39,565 bases of DNA, taken from positions 1 through 39,565 of the forward strand of contig JAHJGX010000120.1 in the NCBI GenBank assembly GCA_018824205.1, given 5' to 3'. A program made the translations under genes and the position numbers. This DNA is from a bacterium (lineage in GTDB: Bacteria; Fidelibacterota; UBA2242). Below are positions 26,085 to 34,177 of this stretch, in pieces. Numbering within the stretch: position 1 is the stretch's first letter; every line of letters begins with the position of its first letter. Under the pieces are notes generated by a model. That model made no database searches. It worked only from the letters and a program-made list of their open reading frames with translations, and was not told where the DNA came from.

Positions 26085-28502
26085 TCAGCATTTTGAAAAC
26101 CCACAGGATGTACAGGAGACGCAACCGCTTTCATGATAGACTGTTGCACCGCAATCCGGGCAGGTTGTGATGGATTTCTTATTGCCGGCTTGAGCAATTT
26201 TTCCCTGAATTGCCGATACTTTCTGAACAGCCTGTTCCGGAACGACATCATTGAACAGGAATTGAGGATGTGATGGTGTACCCTTTTTCTTACCTTCGCG
26301 TTCCTCAAGATACCATTCCAGAGCCTTCGCGATCGCATCGGGAGTAGAGAGTATCTGAGTTCCGTTCTCCCAGATAGGACTGGGTCCGCCGATTCCTTTT
26401 AGCTGTTTGATGACATCCCGGGTATCGATTCCGGAGCGAAGTGCGAGTGATATCAGGCGACTGATTGCTTCCGATTCCACCTGTGCCTGACTGCCGGCTT
26501 TTCCGATGTTTGTAAAAACTTCACAGAGCCCGGTATCATCTTCATTAATTGTAACGTACAGTGTTCCAAGCCCGGTCCGAACCCGTTTGGTAGTTCCTCT
26601 GGTATCCTGTGGTCGGACCCGGGGATGAATGCGGTTTGTTTCATTTATCGGTTGTTGAAAGACACCTGCTTCCTGGGCTGTTTTTTGGGCGATCTTATCC
26701 CCAATATAGAGAACCTGTTCATCGCGACTTCCGTCGCGATATATGGTAATCCCCTTGCAACCGGCTTCATAAGCCAGCCAGTAAGCGTCCATTACCTCCT
26801 GTACCGCTGCGGTTTTAGGGAAGTTGCAGGTCTTTGAAACTGCTGCATCGGTCCATTTTTGAAAAGCCGCCTGCATGCGAACATGCCATTCCGGTGTGAT
26901 ATCGTGGGCAGTGACAAATATATTTTTGATAGCTTCAGGAATTTCATCAATATGCTGGATTGAACCCTTTTCGGCGACCTTTTTCATTAACTCTTGCGAG
27001 TATATACCGGCTTCTTTACAGGCATTTTCAAAATAGGGATTTGCATACAGTAAATCCGTACCGTCCATGACCCGTTTCGTGAAAACCAGCGAAAAGATTG
27101 GCTCAATACCGCTGCTACAGTCTGCCAGCATGGAGATGGTACCTGTTGGTGCAATTGTGGTGAATGTTGAGTTACGCAGTTTGGGACCATCAGGAAAATA
27201 GATACTTTCGTTCCAGGCGGGGAAAGTTCCCCGCGATTCGCCCAGTTTGACGCTGGCTTCACGGGCATGTTTGTAGATGAAACACATCATTTCATCGGCC
27301 AGTTGCAGAGCTTCTTCCGAATTATAGGGAATCTTAAGTTTAAATAATACGTCTGCGAATCCCATAACACCAAGCCCGATTTTGCGACTCTTTTTAACCA
27401 TCGTATCAATTTTTTTCAGAGGGTAGCGATTCGCTTCGATGACGTTATCGAGGAAATGAATCGATGTATCGATAGTCTCTTGCATCTGCTTGTAATCGAT
27501 TTTTCCTACTTGAATGAAATTTGCGAGATTGATTGACCCAAGGTTGCATGCTTCGTTCGGCAGAAGCGGCTGTTCGCCACAAGGATTTGTCGCTTCGATA
27601 TCGCCTAATCTGGGAGTAGGGTTCATTTTATTGATTTTGTCAATAAATATGACACCCGGATCGCCGTTTTCCCAGGCATTCCTCGCAATAAGTTTAAAAA
27701 CATCGGCGGCATTTAACGTGCCTGTGACACTGCCATCGACGGGATTAATCAGCTCATACTGCTCCCGTTTTCTGACTTTTTCCATAAAATCATCGGTAAT
27801 AGCGACAGAGATATTAAAATTCGTCAAATCGGTATTATTTTTTTTACAATCGATGAATTCCAGAATATCCGGGTGATCGACACGCAGAATGCCCATATTG
27901 GCACCCCGGCGCGTACCACCCTGTTTCACCGCTTCTGTCGATGCATTATAGACTTTCATAAAAGAAACCGGCCCGCTGGCAACACCACTGGTGGATTTAA
28001 CGATACTTTTCTTGGGTCGAATCCGGCTGAAAGAAAATCCGGTACCACCGCCACTTTTGTGAATCAATGCTGTATCTTTCAGGGTCTGGAAAATTGATTC
28101 CATCGAGTCGTCAACCGGCAGAACAAAACAGGCCGATAACTGACCGAGTTCACGCCCGGCGTTCATTATTGTAGGTGAATTTGGCAGGAAATCCTTATTC
28201 TGCAGCATTGCATAAAATTTTTCGGCAGTTTTCTGTACATTAGCTTTGCTCGTAAAATTGGAATCCGGTTCCGCAATGGCGTTTGCAATACGCTGCAGCA
28301 GATCGTCTGGCGTTTCGATGGTTTTACCGGATTTATCCCGCAATAAATACCGGCGTTTAAGTACTTCCAGAGCATTTTCCGAGAAGACAGTTTCGGCTCT
28401 CTGCTCTTTTTTTAGCGGTTGAGCTGGCACACTCATCTGAGTAATGTCTTCCCGTGTGTCTCGTTTTTGAAATTCGAAATTAATGGCAATGGGTTCAGAC
28501 AC
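26085..28502 (-). CDS. nrdJ: adenosylcobalamin-dependent (class II) ribonucleoside-diphosphate reductase
   Basis: A protein of about 805 residues. SACFVLPVDDS carries one redox cysteine. NPCGEQPLLPNEACNLGSIN holds the catalytic Asn-Cys-Glu triad, and the core ends with the IAPTGTISMLADCSSGIEP motif. A C-terminal region with CPDCG and CTSCGFSKC is typical of NrdJ, where it acts as a redox or zinc tail. Class II enzymes make deoxynucleotides with B12 independently of oxygen and need no second subunit. GTG at 28502 (8 bp after AAGGAG) and TTG at 28505 (5 bp after) are both possible starts. A sigma70-like promoter and NrdR-like boxes lie upstream. It is convergent to the frr operon. Confidence 0.95.
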   Translation of the reverse strand: MSEPIAINFEFQKRDTREDITQMSVPAQPLKKEQRAETVFSENALEVLKRRYLLRDKSGKTIETPDDLLQRIANAIAEPDSNFTSKANVQKTAEKFYAMLQNKDFLPNSPTIMNAGRELGQLSACFVLPVDDSMESIFQTLKDTALIHKSGGGTGFSFSRIRPKKSIVKSTSGVASGPVSFMKVYNASTEAVKQGGTRRGANMGILRVDHPDILEFIDCKKNNTDLTNFNISVAITDDFMEKVRKREQYELINPVDGSVTGTLNAADVFKLIARNAWENGDPGVIFIDKINKMNPTPRLGDIEATNPCGEQPLLPNEACNLGSINLANFIQVGKIDYKQMQETIDTSIHFLDNVIEANRYPLKKIDTMVKKSRKIGLGVMGFADVLFKLKIPYNSEEALQLADEMMCFIYKHAREASVKLGESRGTFPAWNESIYFPDGPKLRNSTFTTIAPTGTISMLADCSSGIEPIFSLVFTKRVMDGTDLLYANPYFENACKEAGIYSQELMKKVAEKGSIQHIDEIPEAIKNIFVTAHDITPEWHVRMQAAFQKWTDAAVSKTCNFPKTAAVQEVMDAYWLAYEAGCKGITIYRDGSRDEQVLYIGDKIAQKTAQEAGVFQQPINETNRIHPRVRPQDTRGTTKRVRTGLGTLYVTINEDDTGLCEVFTNIGKAGSQAQVESEAISRLISLALRSGIDTRDVIKQLKGIGGPSPIWENGTQILSTPDAIAKALEWYLEEREGKKKGTPSHPQFLFNDVVPEQAVQKVSAIQGKIAQAGNKKSITTCPDCGATVYHESGCVSCTSCGFSKC

Positions 28503-28571
28503 CAAAAAAACTCCTTAAAAAACTCTTTTATTTTGAGGCCACCTTGTGGTAAGCATATAATCGTCATCGGA

Positions 28572-28600
28572 AATATAAAACTATGTATGAAATATGTCAA
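28572..28600 (-). promoter_or_regulatory. sigma70-type promoter of nrdJ
   Basis: Read on the minus strand, TTGACA (28600-28595) and TATATT (28577-28572) are separated by exactly 17 bp, about 70 bp ahead of the nrdJ start. The -35 box is perfect and the -10 box matches four of six positions of TATAAT. A transcription start near 28565 is predicted. Confidence 0.65.
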
Positions 28601-28606
28601 GACAAA

Positions 28607-28654
28607 ACACAAGATTTTGTATTTATCGACGGGGATCACCACAAATTCTTGTAA
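28607..28654. promoter_or_regulatory. pair of NrdR-box-like palindromes upstream of nrdJ
   Basis: ACACAAGATTTTGTAT (28607-28622) matches 13 of 16 positions of the NrdR box as I recall it (acaCwAtATaTwGtgt). CCACAAATTCTTGTAA (28639-28654) shares the ACAA-N4-TTGT core. The centres are 32 bp apart, three helical turns, the usual spacing of tandem NrdR boxes. They lie just upstream of the -35 box. NrdR represses ribonucleotide reductase genes when dATP is high. No nrdR gene is in the window. Confidence 0.6.
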
Positions 28655-28786
28655 ATATTCAATTAATAAAGCTTATTGAAATCAACATATTATTTTTACC
28701 GTCGGAGACTGGAAAATGAGTCTGAAAATACTTAAAATGATTTTGAAAATAGTTCAATACTATTAAATTAATTGCGCTTTTTAAAT

Positions 28787-28857
28787 GCGGGTGTAGTTCA
28801 ATGGCAGAACACAAGCTTCCCAAGCTTGATACGAGGGTTCGATTCCCTTCACCCGCT
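28787..28857 (+). tRNA. tRNA-Gly (anticodon CCC)
   Basis: A complete 71-nt cloverleaf. The acceptor arms are GCGGGTG and CACCCGC, the D arm GTTC/GAAC, the anticodon stem CAAGC/GCTTG with loop TTCCCAA (anticodon CCC at 28819-28821), and the T arm GAGGG-TTCGATT-CCCTT. The discriminator base is T. CCA is not encoded. It reads GGG glycine codons. A possible promoter (TTGAAA at 28743-28748, TAAATT at 28765-28770) lies just upstream. Its 3' end faces a recombinase fragment 170 bp away, suggesting past use as an integration site. Confidence 0.95.
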
Positions 28858-29029
28858 CAACCGACGGAAAACAGGCACTTTTAACATTCATATCGACCGG
28901 AAATATCCGGTTATTTTCATAAAAGAGGGTTGTCAATTTTAGTCTGTTCCCTCGTCTGTTGTTTTCATTCGCTTGCATCCGTATACCCTTTTCGTTCACC
29001 CCTTGACGTGAATTTGTTTACCCTTTAGC

Positions 29030-29590
29030 CTAATTATAGGCAAATTCAAAGTTAGATTTTTCAACTCTGGAAGCCTTTGCTTTAGCCACTGTAACGGCGT
29101 TCAATGAGTAGTTTCTTAATAGTGCGTTTTGAATGTCTTTTATAACAAGTTTTTTACTTCCAAAATCCTGATAGAGTAGCTCTTCATCGAAATTTGCATA
29201 TATGGCCGTTGTATTGACTGCCGGTAAGCCGTTATTTGTGTGACCTAACCATTTAGCCACTTGGAAAATGTCCCTTGTTTGATAGTAAGAAATTACGGCG
29301 AAGGTATCCCGTAAATGGTGAAAGTGACGGGTCGAACCGTCGGTCATTTCATACAATCCAAGTCCCTGTAATACTTCTGTAAACGACCGGGAGATAAAAC
29401 TATCACTATGTTTTGAATTTTCTTTTAACCATTGGAAATATTCCCGGGTAATGTCATTTACTGGAATAGTTCGGACTTTGCCCCGCTTGCACGGGTCAAA
29501 TATTCTGATAAGATTGCCCGTGAGCTCCGCCCGGTGAATTTCCCGAAGCCGTAAACCTGTATTCAGGTGGAAATAAGCCCGATAATACAA
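29030..29590 (-). pseudogene. tyrosine recombinase/integrase, C-terminal catalytic fragment
   Basis: About 186 residues covering only the catalytic domain. The active-site set is visible: Arg in NTGLRLREI, Lys in KRGKVRTIPV, HHLRD (His-x-x-Arg), WLGHTN, and the nucleophile Tyr in AIYANFDEEL. The N-terminal SAM-like core-binding domain is missing. The readable frame runs directly into, and overlaps by 28 bp, the 3' end of hcp. It has no plausible start or ribosome binding site of its own. This is best read as the remnant of an integrated element near the tRNA-Gly. Its catalytic residues are intact, so the loss looks recent, or reflects an assembly junction. Confidence 0.8.
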
Positions 29591-31221
29591 TTCTTTCCCG
29601 CCATCATGGCTGCCACATCGGCTTTGACGTCGCCGGTGGCTTTGATGTTGAAATTTTCAACGAGAACTTTGGCCACATTCGGGGAGAGAAATGCAGGTAA
29701 TGTGGGCCCCAGCCGGATGCCTTTGACCCCCAGGAAGAGCAATGCCAGTAATACGGCGACGGCCTTTTGTTCGTACCACGCAATGTCGAAGGAAAGCGGT
29801 AGATCATTGATATCATCCAGGCCGAAGACTTCTTTCAGTTTTAGGGCGATCACCGCCAGAGAGTAGGAGTCATTGCACTGACCAGCATCGAGAACACGCG
29901 GAATACCACCGATGTCACCAAGATTCAGTTTATTATAACGGTATTTGGCGCAACCGGCAGTCAGGATAATGGTATCTTTTGGCAGTTCTGCGGCAACTTC
30001 CGTAAAATAGGAGCGGCTTTTCTGGCGACCGTCGCAGCCGGCCATAACAATAAAGCGCTTAATGGCGCCGGACTTGACGGCACCGACGACTTTATCGGCC
30101 AATGCCAGCACCTGGGCATGGGCGAACCCGCCGACGATTTCGCCGGTTTCGATTTCCGTTGGTGGAGGACAGGCTTTTGCCAGTTTTATAATCTCAGAGA
30201 AGTCCTTGGATTCACTATTTTTACGGTCCGGAATATGTTTGACACCGGGATAGCCAGCCATACCGGTGGTGAAAATGCGGTCTTTGTAGCTCTCTTTCAC
30301 CGGAGTGATACAGTTAGTAGTCATCAGGATCGGGCCATTGAAAGACTCGAATTCGCTGCTTTGTTTCCACCAGGCGTTGCCGTAGTTGCCGACGAAATGC
30401 TCATACTTCTTGAAAGCCGGGTAGTAATTGGCTGGCAGCATTTCACTGTGGGTATAGACATCTACACCGCTGCCTTCAGTTTGTTTGAGCAGTTCTTCCA
30501 TGTCTTTAAGATCGTGACCGGAAATCAGGATACCGGGATTGTTGCGCACGCCAAGGTTCACTTTGGTAATTTCGGGATTTCCATAGGTAGTAGTGTTGGC
30601 TTTATCCAGCAAGGCCATCGTATTAACAGCGAATTCACCGGCTTTCAGGACCATAGCGACCATCTCATTTACGGACAAGTCCTTGGTCGTGGAGGCCAGT
30701 GCTTCGGTAAGGAAAGCGTAGATTACCGGATCTTCATGTCCTAATATAGCAGCGTGATCAGCATAGGCAGCGATGCCTTTCAAACCGATGACTAATAATT
30801 CACGCAACGAGCGGACATCTTCATTAGCGGCAGAGAGGACGCCGACCTCCTGGGCCTTTGCGTGAAATTCCTCTACCGAATCAGCAATCCAAAAAACTGC
30901 TTCGGGAAGTTTATCGGTGATGACGCCGGCATGCTTTTCTTTCAATTCCTCACGCAGTTTAAGGGCTTCCCGAATTCGGGTAATGAACACATCATCGTCG
31001 AAGTTGGCGTTGGTAATCGTGGTAAATAGTGATTGAGCAATAAAAAGACCGGTTTTTGGGTCGGTATCCCCGGCTGTATTGGCTATAGCAGAAATGCTTT
31101 TCAAGACATAGATCAACAAATCCTGAAGATTTGATGTGGACTCCTGTTTTCCGCAAACACCGCGAAGGTTGCAACCGGTGTTCTTGGCGGTTTCCTGACA
31201 TTGAAAACAAAACATACTCAT
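29563..31221 (-). CDS. hcp: hybrid cluster protein (hydroxylamine reductase / NO-stress protein)
   Basis: A 552-residue Hcp. The N-terminal cluster cysteines are Cys5, Cys8, Cys17 and Cys23 (CX2CX8CX5C), the spacing of the class I proteins of strict anaerobes. Hybrid-cluster motifs include [40 protein letters not shown] and [18 protein letters not shown]. The end of the conserved region is [20 protein letters not shown]. Hcp reduces nitric oxide or hydroxylamine and protects against nitrosative stress. The last 10 residues or so (NCIIGLIST) look foreign and come from the recombinase fragment. AAAGGAGGA lies 4 bp before the start. It is the third gene of a ferredoxin-cupin-hcp operon. Confidence 0.95.
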   Translation of the reverse strand: MSMFCFQCQETAKNTGCNLRGVCGKQESTSNLQDLLIYVLKSISAIANTAGDTDPKTGLFIAQSLFTTITNANFDDDVFITRIREALKLREELKEKHAGVITDKLPEAVFWIADSVEEFHAKAQEVGVLSAANEDVRSLRELLVIGLKGIAAYADHAAILGHEDPVIYAFLTEALASTTKDLSVNEMVAMVLKAGEFAVNTMALLDKANTTTYGNPEITKVNLGVRNNPGILISGHDLKDMEELLKQTEGSGVDVYTHSEMLPANYYPAFKKYEHFVGNYGNAWWKQSSEFESFNGPILMTTNCITPVKESYKDRIFTTGMAGYPGVKHIPDRKNSESKDFSEIIKLAKACPPPTEIETGEIVGGFAHAQVLALADKVVGAVKSGAIKRFIVMAGCDGRQKSRSYFTEVAAELPKDTIILTAGCAKYRYNKLNLGDIGGIPRVLDAGQCNDSYSLAVIALKLKEVFGLDDINDLPLSFDIAWYEQKAVAVLLALLFLGVKGIRLGPTLPAFLSPNVAKVLVENFNIKATGDVKADVAAMMAGKNCIIGLIST

Positions 31222-31232
31222 AGTATCCTCCT

Positions 31233-31547
31233 TTATGATTTGATCATGGTTAAAAGCATTTTCACTGGCGTCAACGCCGTGAGGGCGTGGGGATCGTTGG
31301 CCGGCATTATGATGAAATCACCGGATTTCACGGAGTGCGGTTGGCTGGAGATTGTGATTTCCATTTCACCGTCTAAAATTTGCACCAGCGCATCGAAAGG
31401 CGCAGAATGTTCGCTGAGCCCCTGAGCTTTATCGAATGCAAAAAGCGTTACGTTTCCGGTGGCTTTTTTGATTAATTCCCGGCTGACTACGGCATTTTCC
31501 TGGTAGTCCAGCAGGGCTGACAATTTTCCGATACTAATTTGTTTCAT
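31233..31547 (-). CDS. small cupin-domain protein of the hcp operon
   Basis: A 104-residue single cupin. Motif 1 is [18 protein letters not shown] (about residues 47-64) and motif 2 [14 protein letters not shown] (about residues 76-89), a metal-binding jelly roll of the cupin_2 type. Small cupins of this kind often accompany hcp or other anaerobic stress genes, but their role is unknown. The start overlaps the stop of the ferredoxin-like gene by 4 bp, and hcp begins 11 bp downstream, so all three are one unit. Confidence 0.88.
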   Translation of the reverse strand: MKQISIGKLSALLDYQENAVVSRELIKKATGNVTLFAFDKAQGLSEHSAPFDALVQILDGEMEITISSQPHSVKSGDFIIMPANDPHALTALTPVKMLLTMIKS

Positions 31548-32365
31548 AGTATTTCTCCTTTGATTGAAATGACATTAACTTTTACCATCATCGCTTTACC
31601 CGCCATTTCTATGGTACGCTGAACTATTATTTCGGTACCGCAGCAACAGGGGACTTCCATTCTGGCAATTGTTATTGAGTTAATTTGGTGATTTTGAATA
31701 ATGGCTGCAAGTTTCTGGATATACTGATCGATGGTTTGATCTAATTTTGGACAGAAGGTGATGACGATTTTTCCTTTCACAAAACGCTCATGAAAATTGG
31801 CATAGGCAAAGGGAACACAATCCGCGGCGATCAGCAGATCGGCATCGTCAAAGTAGGCTGCATTAGGATTGATCAACTGCAACTGGATAGGCCACTGCCG
31901 CAAATGACTTTGTAGGTTAGAAGGGACAGGTGTAGAAACTTCTGCGGTTGATGGAATTGTCTGGGTGGCGCTTCCCGGGCAACCACTGGCGCAGGCGTAA
32001 TTGGTTTCTTTGATCTCCGGAACAGGGATGCCTTTTTCAGTAAGAATGTCTTTCGCTTTCTGGTAGAATCCAAACTCACCATGTTCCAGCAGGTGTTTGA
32101 GGTGGGCCTTAATTGTGTTTGGTCCGGCAGCGATGATGTTTTCTATCACTCTGGCTTCGTTATAAGGTTCGGCATCACGCTCTTCGGTAGTGATTGCATT
32201 TTCCGGGCAGTTTCCAATACAAGCGCCAAGTCCGTCGCAGAAAAGATCGCTGATCAGGCGGGCTTTACCGTCAATGATCTGTAAAGCTCCTTCCGGGCAA
32301 TTGGGTACGCAGAGTCCGCAGCCGTTGCATTTTTCGTCATCAATTTTGATGATTTGTCGTTTCAT
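31544..32365 (-). CDS. 4Fe-4S ferredoxin-like protein, first gene of the hcp operon
   Basis: A 273-residue protein. The N-terminal dicluster ferredoxin domain has a complete CxxCxxCxxxCP site (Cys13, Cys16, Cys19, Cys23). The second site, CDGLGACIGNCP (Cys43, Cys49, Cys53), has Leu46 where the second cysteine of the usual motif would be, a form I believe is common in this family. The C-terminal domain (about residues 150-273) has DADLLIAADCVPFAY and a triple-cysteine VPCCCGTEI. In this operon it is the likely electron donor to Hcp, replacing the Hcr reductase of enterobacteria; that role is inferred. AGGAGA lies 10 bp before the ATG, and a GTTAGTTA-type palindrome lies just upstream. Confidence 0.88.
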   Translation of the reverse strand: MKRQIIKIDDEKCNGCGLCVPNCPEGALQIIDGKARLISDLFCDGLGACIGNCPENAITTEERDAEPYNEARVIENIIAAGPNTIKAHLKHLLEHGEFGFYQKAKDILTEKGIPVPEIKETNYACASGCPGSATQTIPSTAEVSTPVPSNLQSHLRQWPIQLQLINPNAAYFDDADLLIAADCVPFAYANFHERFVKGKIVITFCPKLDQTIDQYIQKLAAIIQNHQINSITIARMEVPCCCGTEIIVQRTIEMAGKAMMVKVNVISIKGEIL

Positions 32366-32384
32366 TTATTTCTGTCTCCTGTTT

Positions 32385-32400
32385 GTTAATACTAACTAAC
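32385..32400. promoter_or_regulatory. candidate TetR operator before the ferredoxin-cupin-hcp operon
   Basis: GTTAATACTAACTAAC lies in the 55-bp gap upstream of the operon, 20 bp ahead of the first start. Read on the minus strand it begins GTTAGTTAGTATTAAC, and its half-sites GTTAGT/ATTAAC match those in the palindrome before the adjacent TetR gene (33006-33025). Confidence 0.5.
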
Positions 32401-32420
32401 ATTCCTTGATAAAAAAATAT

Positions 32421-33005
32421 CTATAGGATCTTCTTCACCGATTCCCAAAGAGCCATTCCCTTGGTATAAATATTAAAGGAAAAATTACTGAAACACCAGC
32501 GGTCGACCATTAGACGCATGGAACCGATGACAATATGAAACAGGTGATCAAAACCGATATCTGTCCGTATCAGGCCGTCTTTTTGGCCTTTTTCAATAAT
32601 TTTCAGGAGAATCTCCCGATGCTGATGCATGATATGCATTATTTTTTGGGATAATTGGGCGTCATATTGAAAGGCTTCCTCGGAAAACATCACCTTGGTC
32701 AGTTCCGGGTGATCGGCAAAAAAGCGATAACGGTTCTTAAAAAACAGATCAATACTGGCAATAGCATTTAATTCGGGATTTTCGATTATCTCACATACTT
32801 CCAGAGAGTAGTGATCAAAATAGTCCATGACTGCGTAGATGATGTCGAATTTACTCTTAAAATGCCGGTAGATCGCCGGCTCGGAAACACCGATTTCTTT
32901 GGCGATATTTTTAATCGTCATGGTCTGAATACCCTGATTGGCGATCAGTTTGATCGATGTATTGACAATTTGTTCCTGGCGAACTGTAAAATGCATTTGA
33001 ATCAC
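32421..33005 (-). CDS. TetR/AcrR family transcriptional regulator
   Basis: About 191-194 residues. The N-terminal helix-turn-helix is standard: MTIKNIAKEIGVSEPAIYRHFKSKFDIIYAVMDYF. The C-terminal half is an alpha-helical ligand domain. The frame opens at GTG 33005; ATG 32996 is an alternative start. It stands immediately upstream of the ferredoxin-cupin-hcp operon on the same strand, and similar palindromes precede both. It therefore probably represses itself and the operon, with a ligand linked to nitrosative or redox stress. NsrR, HcpR or FNR-type control is more usual for hcp. Confidence 0.9.
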   Translation of the reverse strand: MIQMHFTVRQEQIVNTSIKLIANQGIQTMTIKNIAKEIGVSEPAIYRHFKSKFDIIYAVMDYFDHYSLEVCEIIENPELNAIASIDLFFKNRYRFFADHPELTKVMFSEEAFQYDAQLSQKIMHIMHQHREILLKIIEKGQKDGLIRTDIGFDHLFHIVIGSMRLMVDRWCFSNFSFNIYTKGMALWESVKKIL

Positions 33006-33025
33006 GTTAGTTAATAATCACTAAC
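33006..33025. promoter_or_regulatory. candidate autoregulatory TetR operator
   Basis: GTTAGT (33006-33011) and ACTAAC (33020-33025) are a perfect 6-bp inverted repeat with an 8-bp spacer, directly ahead of the TetR reading frame. TetR proteins commonly bind such palindromes overlapping their own promoter. GTTAGTTA is shared with the site ahead of the hcp operon. Confidence 0.55.
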
Positions 33026-33100
33026 ATAAACTTAATACATGTCCGGAACTCATACAAGAAGTTTTTACATAAATGTCATTAATTATTCGGTGACAGGATT

Positions 33101-33598
33101 TTATCCCCAGAAAGCCTTGATTTTCCATCTTGAATTTTCATATCGGACAAAGAAAATCAACAAGTCATCAAGAATTAATTCGGAATATTGTTCTTCTTTC
33201 AGATTATTACCAATGAATAGAAAATCCTGATCATCGGGCTCCCAGTAATGTATATCTATGATCCATTGTTTATTATTATAGTCGTCGTAAGTCAAAATGT
33301 AATAATTGTAGTGATTCTTATAATCTTCTATTGTTATTGTATCATTTGATAAATATGAAAAATGCTTTTCCACATCGAACTTTGAGATACCAACCGGTTT
33401 TTCGTCTGCTTCGCACCAGTAAATTTTATAGGGTAAAAATGACTCAAACGTATCAATATCTCTTGTGCAATAGGTGTCGATTACCTGAAGTGCAAACTCC
33501 TCAGCATTTTCGGCGTACCATTCTTCATCGAAAGTATCGAAGAGTTCACACCGTAGCATAAATAAAAGTGCAATTAATATAAGATTTAAATATTTCAT
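33101..33598 (-). CDS. small lipoprotein of unknown function
   Basis: About 165 residues. The N-terminus MKYLNLILIALLFMLRC is lipoprotein-like, with the cysteine after the hydrophobic core, although the lipobox (MLRC) is imperfect. The mature part is acidic and aromatic-rich (EEWYAENAEEFALQVIDTYC, YNYYILTYDDYNNKQWIIDI), consistent with an NTF2-like or SnoaL-like cone fold, but I cannot assign a family. ATG 33598 is chosen because AAGGTG lies 4 bp ahead. It is 32 bp after the preceding lipoprotein gene and may be co-transcribed with it. Confidence 0.6.
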   Translation of the reverse strand: MKYLNLILIALLFMLRCELFDTFDEEWYAENAEEFALQVIDTYCTRDIDTFESFLPYKIYWCEADEKPVGISKFDVEKHFSYLSNDTITIEDYKNHYNYYILTYDDYNNKQWIIDIHYWEPDDQDFLFIGNNLKEEQYSELILDDLLIFFVRYENSRWKIKAFWG

Positions 33599-33630
33599 AT
33601 ACACCTTGAGAAAAAATATTGTACGGTTTA

Positions 33631-34158
33631 CTATAACATAGACAGTGTATTGTTACTTAATGTAAATCGACGTTGGATTTCGATCGATGGTGACCTTGTC
33701 ATTGAATCCCCAATCTCCCGATCAAGATAGACAACGTTGATTTGTCCATCCTGAATGTCTAAAGCTACCATTGATATTCGATCACCAAGCAGAATTGATT
33801 CTAATGCAACGGTTTTGTCCGGTTGTCTTATTACAGGAACTAAATAATAAAATACTCCTGTACCACCCATGTTCGTGGTTAAAATAACCACTGCATCGGA
33901 TTGATGATCACAATTTAAATCACCCAAAACCAGCCATTCACTCAAATCGACTCGGAGTTTTGATGCGGCTCCGGTGACGATTTCTTTTAAACTCGTTCCT
34001 TTCTCAAGTTTTACAAGATGATTATCAATTTGGTATTCCATGCTTGATAACCGGTGCAAAAAGGATCTATTTGAAAATTCCCAATTGGAGTGATTACAGG
34101 ATTGAGAAGACAGAAATAAAATTAATGTCAGGAAAATGGGAGTGTGTGAAAATTTCAT
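33631..34158 (-). CDS. lipoprotein with calcium-loop-like segment, unknown function
   Basis: A 175-residue lipoprotein: signal MKFSHTPIFLTLILFLSSQSC with the anchor cysteine at residue 21. The mature part has GDLNCDHQSDAVVILTTNMG followed by GVFYYLVPVIRQPDKTVALE and LLGDRISM. This pattern recurs in uncharacterised bacterial lipoproteins and resembles one FG-GAP/dockerin-like DxNxDxxxD loop, here DLNCDHQSD. It is 19 bp downstream of rsgA and so probably on the same transcript, without a clear functional link. Confidence 0.62.
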   Translation of the reverse strand: MKFSHTPIFLTLILFLSSQSCNHSNWEFSNRSFLHRLSSMEYQIDNHLVKLEKGTSLKEIVTGAASKLRVDLSEWLVLGDLNCDHQSDAVVILTTNMGGTGVFYYLVPVIRQPDKTVALESILLGDRISMVALDIQDGQINVVYLDREIGDSMTRSPSIEIQRRFTLSNNTLSML

Positions 34159-34177
34159 GCATGTAATATACCAATGA

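Noticed and set aside
28781-28999. Minus-strand 72-residue reading frame containing VKGIEPSYQAWEACVLPLNY
   Set aside because: This is the well-known false protein made by translating the antisense of a tRNA-Gly gene; the tRNA at 28787-28857 explains it.
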